Shown here piece after piece: positions 56,217-64,000 of a stretch of DNA of 64,000 bases; position 1 is the stretch's first letter; each line of letters opens with the position of its first letter. The stretch is from Eurosta solidaginis (Eukaryota > Arthropoda > Insecta > Diptera > Tephritidae), in contig NC_090323.1 in the NCBI RefSeq assembly GCF_040869045.1, positions 38,868,066 through 38,932,065 of the forward strand, in the 5' to 3' direction. The notes under the pieces are model-generated. The model was not told where the DNA came from. It searched no databases and worked only from the letters and a program-made list of their open reading frames with translations. The translations under genes and the position numbers were made by a program.

Positions 56217-56534
56217 TTGTACATACATCAGCTCGCTGTGTAGCAAAAAAGTACGCTGCTTAGTTGAAATGCACTTGTTCAGTTCTCCCCTTTGTTCCAA
56301 AAAGCGTCACACTTCGCTAATAAATATCATAGTTGAAAATATGATAAATGGAGGACGGGACAGAATAGCGTTTATTATTTTCTTAAGCTACATACATATG
56401 TACGTGTTGCTTTGTTTGTAGCAAATCAATATCAAAGCAAATCACATTTTGGATTTGCATATAATATGTGTTTCTAATCAACTTTACTACATACATAAGC
56501 ACCTATAGAAAAATGTTTGCATTTCATACAACAG

Positions 56535-57221
56535 AGGGTAGTACCAAAGGATAGATATAATAAGAGACGTCAGTTCATACATTTGGCGAAATTTATTTGT
56601 AATGTCTAATTTGACGGGTAATTTTAAATTGCTTCTACACATTTTCATGAGGTATTTTTGATTGTTTTAAAGGATCGTATTAATTAAGCATTTCATCCTG
56701 TTTCCAACAATCACAATATATATATTTATACGCTAACAAAATTTCCATACAATCAATTGACAGGCTGTTTCGCATAGTTAGCGTACGTAAAATCATATAA
56801 AAGTTATACGAATCGATTCGTATGGATCAGCCGCAGTACATAGGCCTATCTTTGTTAACAATTATTACTCTACTTGTTTATAATTAATATAAAAAGTTTT
56901 TTTAAATTCGAACAATCTGTGCAAATATCGAAATTGCCATCTGTAGGTTATGTTAGTGCTCTAAGACACAAATCCCGCTGAATTAGAAATTCCAAAAGCT
57001 GCATTGTCGCGTTGCTCAAATGTTTCACCTACATATGTACATATTCGTACGCGCCGAACGGTGAGATAACTACAGCCTCACTCATTTTCAGTTCAAATAA
57101 AATATTGTTTCCCATTGGTGCCACTTACCTATATTGGAAAAAAACGACCCAAAAACGTTTTCGATTTTAGGTCGAAATATTGCATAGGCCGTATATTACT
57201 CTACTATATTTATTACTATTG
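56535..57221. other. Intergenic, no gene seen
   Basis: AT-rich. CGAATCGATTCG at about 56810 is a short palindrome. GTGCCACTTACCTATATTGG at 57119 recurs as GTTGCCACTTACCTATATTTG at 57862, so the SINE at 57222 sits inside, or between copies of, a small repeat. Confidence 0.4.
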
Positions 57222-57590
57222 GCGGCCACCGTGGTGTGATGGTAGCGTGCTCCGCCTACCACACCGTATGCCCTGGGTTCGCACCCCGGGCAAAGCAACA
57301 TCAAAATTTTAGAAATAAGGTTTTTCAATTAGAAGAAAATTTTTCTAAGCGGGGTCGCCCCTCGGCAGTGTTTGGCAAGCGCTCCGGGTGTATTTCTGCC
57401 ATGAAAAGCTCTCAGTGATAACTCATCTGCCTTGCAGACGCCGTTCGGAGCCGGCATAAAACATGTAGGTCCCGTCCGCCCAATTTGTAGGGAAAATCAA
57501 GAGGAGCACGACGCAAATTGGAAGAGAAGCTCGGCCTTAGATCTCTTCAGAGATTATCGCGCCTTACATTTATTTTTATTTTATATTTAT
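57222..57590 (+). mobile_element. tRNA-derived SINE (family A), full length
   Basis: The tRNA-like head has an A-box region GTGGTGTGATGGTAGCGTGC and a B-box region GGGTTCGCACCCCGGGC, promoter elements for RNA polymerase III. Body: AAGCGGGGTCGCCCCTCGGC, GCCGGCATAAAACATGTAGG, GGAAGAGAAGCTCGGCCTTA. Tail CGCCTTACATTTATTTTTA. This is the reference copy for the family in the window. The tRNA part is not a functional tRNA gene. Confidence 0.88.
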
Positions 57591-58031
57591 TACTAGGTTA
57601 ACTTTGCTCGATTATAATATGCCCATTAAATTATTTCGAAAATGTAAAATTTTTGGCTGAAAAACTTCACAAAAGTTGAAACTGTGCACGTGGCCCCGCT
57701 TTATAAATTTTCAATACGGAAAAAAACGGCTTGGCTGAATCGGAAAACTTCCCGTTGTGCATATATGAAACGAAAAAAAACGTCCCAAAAACGTTTTCGA
57801 ATTTATGTCAAAACGGCAACCGGCATCATAACGGCTTTTTCCCATTTCAAAACTGTAAATGTGTTGCCACTTACCTATATTTGTCTGTACCAAGAGCCTA
57901 AAAAAATTGTTCCAAAACAATTGTTAGCGCACAAAAAACTTTAAAGAGAAGTAATAATTTAACCGGCCCATTTTTTGGACAAATTTTACTTACACGTAAA
58001 TGCGTAGGTCTTTAGTTAACAGATTATTTGT

Positions 58032-61000
58032 TATACTCAGTTGAGCAGAGCTCACAGAGTATATTAAGTTTGATTGGATAACGGTTGGTTGTACATATAT
58101 AAAGGAATCGAGATAGATATAGACTTCCATATATCAAAATAATCAGGATCAAAAAAAAATTTGATTGAGCCATGTCCGTCCGTCCGTCCGTCCGTCCGTC
58201 CGTCCGTCCGTTAACACGATAACTTGAGTAAATTTTGAGCTATCTTGATGAAATTTGGTATGTAGGTTCCTGAGCACTCATCTCAGATCGCTATTTAAAA
58301 TGAACGATATCGGACTATAACCACGCCCACTTTTTCGATATCGAAAATTTCGAAAAATCGAAAAAGTGCGATAATTCATTACAAAAGACAGATAAAGCGA
58401 CGAAACTTGGTAGATGAGTTGAACTTATGACGCAAAATATAAAATTAGTAAAATTTTGGACAATGGGCGTGGCACCGCCCACTTTTTAAAGAAGGTAATT
58501 TAAAACTTTTGCAAGCTGTAATTTGGCAGTCGTTGAAGATATCATGATGTAATTTGGCAGGAACGTTACCCTTATTACTGTATGTACGCTTAATAAAAAT
58601 TAGCAAAATCGGAGAAGGACCACGCCCACTTTTAAAAAAAAAATTTTTTTAAAGTAAAATTTTAACAAAAAATTTAATATCTTTACAGTATATAAGTAAA
58701 TTATGTCAAGATTCAACTCCAGTAATGATATGGTGCAACAAAATACAAAAATAAAAGAAAATTTAAAAATGGGCGTGGCTCCGCCCTTTTTCATTTAATT
58801 TGTCTAGGATACTTTTAATGCCATAAATCGAACAAAAATTAACCAATCCTTTTGAAATTTGGTAGGGGCATAGATTTTATGGCTCTAACTGTTTTTTGTG
58901 AAAATGGGCGAAATCGGTTGATGCCACGCCCAGTTTTTATACACAGTCGTCCGTCTGTCCTTCCGCATGGCCGTTAACACGATAACTTGAGCAAAAATCG
59001 ATATATCTTTACTAAACTCAGTTAACGTACTTATCTGAACCCACTTTACCTTGGTATGAAAAATGAACGATATCGGACTATGACCACGCCCAATTTTTCG
59101 ATATCGAAAATTGCGAAAAATGAAAAAAATGCCATAATTCTATACCAAATACGAAAAAAGGGGTGAAACATGGTAAGGTAATTGGATTGTTTTATTGACG
59201 CGAAATATAACTTTAGAAAAAACTTTATAAAATGGTTGTGACACCTACCATATTAAGTAGAAGAAAATGAAAAAGTTCTGCAGGGCGAAATAAAACACCC
59301 TTAAAATCTTGCCAGGTATTACATATATAAATAAATTAGCGGTATCCAACCGATAATGTTCTGGGTCACCCTAGTCCACATTTTGGTCGATATCTGGAAA
59401 ACGCCTTCACATATACAACTACCACCACTCCCTTTTAAAACTCTCATTAATACCTTTATTTGATACCCATATCGTACAAACTCATTCTAGAGTCACCCCT
59501 GGTCCACCTTTATGGCGATATCTCGAAAAGGCGTCCACCTATAGAACTATGCCCTACACCCTTTTAAAATACTCATTAACACCTTTCTTTTGATACCCAT
59601 ATTGTACAAACAAATTCTAGGGTCACCCCTGCTCCACCTTTATGGCGATATCTCGAAACGGCGTCCACCTATGGAACTAAGGAATACTCCCTTTTAAAAT
59701 ACTCATTATCACCTTTCTTTTGATGCCCATATTGTACAAACAAATTCTAGGGTCACCACTGGTCCACCTTTATGGCGATATCTCGAAAATGCGACCACCT
59801 ATACAACAACCACCACTCCCTTTAAAAACCCTCATTAATACCTTTAATTTGATACCCATATCGTACAAACACATTCTAGAGTCACCCCTGGTCCACCTTT
59901 GTGGCGATATTCCGAAAAGGTGTCCACCTATAGAACTAAGCCCCACACCCTTTTAAAATACTCATTAACACCTTTCTTTTGATACCCATATTGTACAAAC
60001 AAATTCTAGGGTCACCCCTGGTCCACCTTTATGGCGATATCTCGAAACGGCGTCCACCTATGGAACTAAGGATTACTCCCTTTTAAAATACTCATTAACA
60101 CCTTTCTTTTGATACCCATATTGTACAAACAAATTCTAGGGTCACCCCTGGTCCACCTTTATGGCGATATCTCGAAACGGCGTCCACCTATGGAACTAAG
60201 GATTACTCCCTTTTAAAATACTCATTAATACCTTTAATTTGATATCCATATCGTACAAACGCATTCTAGAGTCACCCCTGGTCCACCTTTATGGCGATAT
60301 TTCGAAAAGGCGACCACCTATACAACAACCACCACTCCCTTTTAAAATCCTCATTAATACCTTTAATTTGATATCCATATCGTACAAACAAATTCTAGGG
60401 TCACCCCTGGTCCACCTTTATGGCGATATCTCGAAACGGCGTCCACCTATGGAACTAAGGATTACTCCCTTTTAAAATACTCATTAATACCTTTAATTTG
60501 ATATCCATATCGTACAAACACATTCTAGAGTCACCCCTGGTCCACTTTTATGGCGATATTTCGAAACGGCATCCACCTATAGAACTAAGGCCCACTCCCT
60601 TTTAAAATACTCATTAACACCTTTCTTTTGATACCCATATTGTACAAACAAATTCTAGGGTCACCCCTGGTCCACCTTTATGGCGATATCTCGAAACGGC
60701 GTCCACCTATGGAAATAAGGATTACTCCCTTTTAAAATACTCATTAACACCTTTCATTTGATACCCATATCATACAAACGCATTCTAGAGTCACCCCTGG
60801 TCCACCTTTATGACGATATCTCGAAACGGCGTCCACCTATAGAACTACGGCCCACTCCCTTTTAAAATATTCATTAACACCTTTCGTTTGATGCCCATAT
60901 TGTGCAAACGCATTCTAGAGTCACCCCTGGTCCATCTTTACGGCGATATCTCGAAAAGGCGTCCATCTATAGAACTTAGGTCCACGCCATTTTAAAATAC

Positions 61001-61291
61001 TCATTAATACCTTTCATTTGATACCCATATCGTACAAACGCATTCTAGAGTCAACCCTGATCCACCTTTATGGCTATATCCCTAAATGGCGTCCACCTAT
61101 AGAACTATGGTGCACTCCCTCATAAAATACTCTTTAATGCCTTTCATTTGATACACATGTCATACAAACACATTCCAGGGTTTCCCTCGGTTCATTTTCC
61201 TACATGGTTATTTTCCCTTATGTTGTCACCATAGCTCTCAACTGAGTATGTAATGTTCGGTTACACCCGAACTTAACCTTCCTTACTTGTT
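58032..61291 (+). mobile_element. HINE-1 element, copy e (complete)
   Basis: TATACTCAGTTGAGCAGAGC start, a long GTCC tract (58172-58210), repeated GCCACGCCC boxes, minisatellite (59370-61190), CTCAACTGAGT inverse repeat, hairpin and CTTACTTGTT. It is a distinct subfamily from copies b and d, with TTCTTTTGATACCC and CGGCGTCCACCTATGGAAC variants in the array. Confidence 0.88.
59370..61190. repeat. HINE-1 minisatellite, about 14 units
   Basis: Units are 129-130 bp. In two places the unit is 129 bp, so a peptide such as PLVHLYGDISKRRPP is repeated in one frame (59720-59956, 60239-60475). This is a by-product of unit length, not a gene. Confidence 0.9.
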
Positions 61292-61699
61292 TTTTATTTT
61301 AGTTGCTTTCAAAACAACATGAAATCACAAATATTGAGTTAACTTTTGTTGAAACTAACTAAATCTATTTATAACAATTAAATTTAATCGTAATTTAAAT
61401 AAAGTACGTCTTATACTGAACAAAAAATAATAAATTTGCTACAAAAATGTAACATTAAATTTTTTATAATGTCTTTTATGCTAATTTATTTTATTTCTTA
61501 TTTTATTTTATTATATATTCGTTTGCTTGAACTTAGTTTATTATTATTTAAATGTAACTTGACTGAATCGAAAATTGAAACAAACAATGGACAACAAATT
61601 GGTCGAATTTCCACCACAGGCGATACGAGGCCAATTTTACTCGTTCTTTTTTCATATTATAGGGATCAAATAGGGGACGGTTTTTAGCAAAAAAAAATT
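61292..61699. other. AT-rich spacer, no gene supported
   Basis: An 83-residue frame at 61436-61687 starts in T-rich sequence and has no motif I recognise. No TE end was seen at the junction with Helitron-type repeats. Confidence 0.35.
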
Positions 61700-62098
61700 T
61701 TTTTAAATTTCTAGGGGCTTGAGATATAGGTCAAAACGTGGACCCGGATAACCCAACTATGTGTTTGCATGTAATGGGTATCAAATCGAAGCTTCTGATG
61801 ACTACCTTAATATGGGGTACTTTTCGTACCCTAGGTGACTAAGGTCTCGAGATATAGGCCAAAGTGTGGACCCGGGTACCCCAAGAATGTGTTTGTACAA
61901 TTTGGATATCAAATGAAAGCTGTGCTTTAGTACATGATAATTTTTCGTACCCCTGGGTGACTAGGGTCTCGAGATATAGGCCAAAACGTGGACCCAGATA
62001 CGCCTAGAATGTGTTTATACAATATGGATATCAAATGAAATATTGCCCAAAACGTGGATCAGAATAACCTTAGGATGTGTTTTTACATTATGGGTACG
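61700..62098. repeat. Helitron minisatellite, about 3 units, next to Rep
   Basis: GGTCTCGAGATATAGGCCAAA, GTGGACCCGGGTACCCCAAG and GGATATCAAATGAAAGCTG phrases, as at 33690-34510. The array stops at 62098, and Rep-homologous sequence begins within a few bases. This ties the array family to a Rep-bearing Helitron. Confidence 0.85.
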
Positions 62099-62099
62099 A

Positions 62100-62893
62100 T
62101 GTCAAATTCAACCAGACCAAGTTACGGTCCGAGGAATACATACACTTACGGGATGCAGTGAATAACGGTGGAAATGTGAATGACATCGGTAGAATGATCA
62201 TATTATAGCAACATATACTGGTAGCCTGCAACACATGCATGAATATGCACAGGATGCCATGGCGTATGTTCGCGCTCATGGACGGCCGGATCTGTTTATT
62301 ACTTTTACATGCAATCCGCAATGGAGTGAAATCAAATACCATTTGTTTCCTGGCCAATCCCCAATTGATCGACACGATATAACTGCACGTATTTTCAAAC
62401 TAAAACTAAAATCACTTATGGACTTTATTGTAAAACATAGAGTGTTTGGAGAGGTGCGTTGTTATATGTATTCCGTTGAATGGCAAAAGCGGGGATTACC
62501 GCGCGCACACATTTTGATTTGGTTGGTTGATAAAATTACACCGGATCAAATTGATAATGTGATATCAACTGAAATACCGTATCAAACGATTGATCCAGAT
62601 TTGTTCGAAGTCGTCACAAAAAATATGATGCATGGACCTTGCGGTGCATTGAATATGAACTCTCCGGATATCGTCGTCGATCCACTGATGACAATGGTAA
62701 ATCAACGATATTTAAGATGGGAAATCAAAATGTTGAAGTTGAAAATCGTTGGACTGTTCCATATTGTCCATTGTTGTCCAAAATATTCAAAGCGCATATT
62801 AACGTGAAATACTGTAATTCCGTTAAATCAATTAAATACATTTGCAAATCTGTATATAAAGGAAGCGATATGGCTGTATTCGGTGCAGTCTAA
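62100..62893 (+). pseudogene. Helitron Rep (HUH nuclease) domain, inactivated
   Basis: Starts mid-domain (EEYIHLRDAVNNGGNVNDIG). A small frameshift near 62205 leads to MHEYAQDAMAYVRAHGRPD, LFITFTCNPQWSEI, YSVEWQKRGLPRAHILIWL and MMHGPCGALNMNSP. The HUH motif, normally HxH in LPHAHIL, reads RAH (codon CGC at 62502). An internal deletion after NSP near 62660 removes a segment and shifts the frame, resuming as GYRRRSTDDNGKS, PYCPLLSKIFKAHINV and IKYICKSVYKGSD. The Y2 motif normally has a second Tyr where Ser is now encoded (62849-62851). Rep would nick and join DNA at element ends; this copy cannot. Confidence 0.85.
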
Positions 62894-64000
62894 AATGACA
62901 ACGACGAGATTAAAAAATATCAAATGGGGCGTTATATAAGCAGTAACGAAACCATATGGCGAATTATTTCATTCCCAATACACGAAGGACATCCAACAGT
63001 CGTTAATTTAGCGGTTCACCTTGAAAATGGCCAACGCGTTTATTTTACTCCTGAAAATGCAGCGCTTAGAGCAACAAATGCACCGTCTACAACTTTGACT
63101 GCCTTTTTTCATTTATGTCAATCGGACGATTTTGCAAGAACATTGCTATATGCAGAAGTGCCACAATATTTCACATGGGATAAATCCAGGAAAACATCTG
63201 AAAGGCGAAAACAAGGAAAACCAGTTCAAGGTCATCCTAATGTGTTCTCAACAGATGCATTAGGACGCATTTATGTAGTTCATCCAAATAATGCTGAGTG
63301 TTTTTACTTGCGCGTGTTGTTAATTAATGTTCGCCCAACGTCATTCCAAGCTTTAAGAACGATTAATGGTGAATTGTGCTCTACATATCGTGAAGCATGT
63401 CAACAATTAAATTTGTTGGAGGATGATAAGCATTGGGAAGATACGCTTGCCGTTTCAGCTGTAATAGCCAGTCCACATCAAATACGAACATTATTTTCGA
63501 TAATAATTGCAATATGCTCCCCACCTAATCCATTGGAATTATGGAATACTGCAAATTATGGGTTGGAATTCACATTGGAAATTTACAATGAAGCATTGAT
63601 AAGGATTGACCACATTTGTTTGTCGATGTCAAAGAAATCGTTAGTACAATTGGGCATGCCAGCAGCAAATCGTCCAATGCATGATATTTTCAATCGAGAA
63701 CTGGAGCGTCAATACCGATATGATTGTAATGAACTAAAAACATTTGTAACATCAAATTTAACGAAATTGAATGACCAACAGCAACATGTTCATGATATAA
63801 TCATAAATAATGTTAGCCATGGAACTGGTGGACTGTTTTTCTTGGATGCTCCTGGGGGAACAGGCAAGAATTTTTATTTCATTGATATTAGCAACAATTC
63901 GATCAGATAATAACATTGCATTGGCACTCGCTTCTTCCGGAATTGCGGCTACATTACTGGAAGGCGGTCGCCCAGCAAATTATGCATTAAAGTTGCCTTT
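62894..64000 (+). pseudogene. Helitron helicase (Pif1-like), partial, frameshifted
   Basis: After a stop at 62891, the frame continues (MGRYISSNETIWRIISFPI, HPTVVNLAVHLENGQRVYF) through the region linking Rep to helicase. It reaches helicase motif I, FLDAPGGTGKN (about 63838-63872), the Walker A ATP-binding loop. A one-base loss just after the Lys shifts the frame, and SLILATIRSDNNIALALAS, SGIAATLLEGG and YALKLP (motif Ia region) follow in the new frame to the window edge. The remaining motifs II-VI lie outside. The family uses a 5'-3' superfamily-1 helicase to displace a strand during rolling-circle transposition. Confidence 0.85.

Larger units (their letters stand above)
55201..56534. mobile_element. 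Element bounded by a 21-bp inverted repeat
   Basis: CTGTTGTATGAAATGCAAAC at 55201-55220 (plus one A) is exactly inverted at 56514-56534, and T-rich sequence follows inward on both sides. It encloses MITE-like sequence (55328-55558) and a palindromic MITE (55748-56216). No ORF resembles a transposase. Confidence 0.6.

Noticed and set aside
57222..57300. Functional tRNA gene
   Set aside because: A- and B-box-like sequences are present, but there is no cloverleaf, and the segment continues into the SINE body found at three other places.
59720..60475. Open frames with repeated PLVHLYGDIS peptides
   Set aside because: They exist only where the minisatellite unit happens to be 129 bp; frames change elsewhere and stops are frequent.

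Overview
This window looks like repeat-dense intergenic DNA from a dipteran fly. A tephritid fruit fly is my best guess. The case rests on AT-rich DNA, a compact TATA-driven serine protease gene, several clades of insect non-LTR elements, Ty3/gypsy LTR elements, and DINE-1-like rolling-circle repeats of a kind I recall from tephritid and drosophilid genomes. No species can be named from sequence alone. Only one ordinary cellular gene is well supported: a secreted chymotrypsin-fold protease at 472-1245 on the minus strand. Almost everything else recognisable is transposable element (TE) DNA, much of it nested.

Rolling-circle elements dominate. Three families resemble Helentron-associated elements (HINE/DINE-1) and are called HINE-1, -2 and -3 here. 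They share an architecture: a 5' TATACC or TATACTC start, a GTCC/GTCT microsatellite near it, subterminal inverted repeats, and a 3' hairpin followed by CTTACTTGTT (CTACTTGTT in HINE-2). HINE-1 copies lie at 6523-10294, 11607-14704, 32824-35727, 45389-48993 and 58032-61291. Four of the five carry 13-18 copies of a roughly 130-bp minisatellite. A canonical Helitron family (5' TC, 3' hairpin plus CTAG) lies at 2020-2480, 3471-4658 and 33530-35082, and a degraded Rep/helicase source-like fragment at 61700-64000 runs off the window. The Helitron minisatellite unit is about 129 bp and clearly homologous to the HINE-1 unit.

Layout. 1-1783: protease gene with small MITEs and a SINE. 2020-10471: nested Helitron, HINE and solo LTR. 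10755-23100: HINE-1, fold-back elements, a long-TIR transposon of unknown type (16824-19188), SINE. 23110-32040: decayed RTE, R1/LOA-like and Jockey-like LINEs and tRNA-derived SINEs. 32824-39893: HINE-1 split by a Helitron, then CCGGGATC-rich minisatellites around an RTE endonuclease remnant. 40697-44292: internally deleted Ty3/gypsy element with intact gag. 44870-57590: LINE, SINE, MITE and HINE debris with one solo LTR. 58032-64000: HINE-1 followed by Helitron sequence.

No cellular pathway is encoded. The genes that work together are those of mobile elements: gag, protease and integrase remnants; LINE endonuclease, RT and RNase H; Helitron Rep and helicase. Apart from gag, all are visibly broken. 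The most unusual signal is the homologous 130-bp tandem array shared by two classes of rolling-circle element, with near-identical distant copies differing mainly in array length. Family names for HINE, Helitron and LINE groups come from memory of their structure and were not checked by any search.
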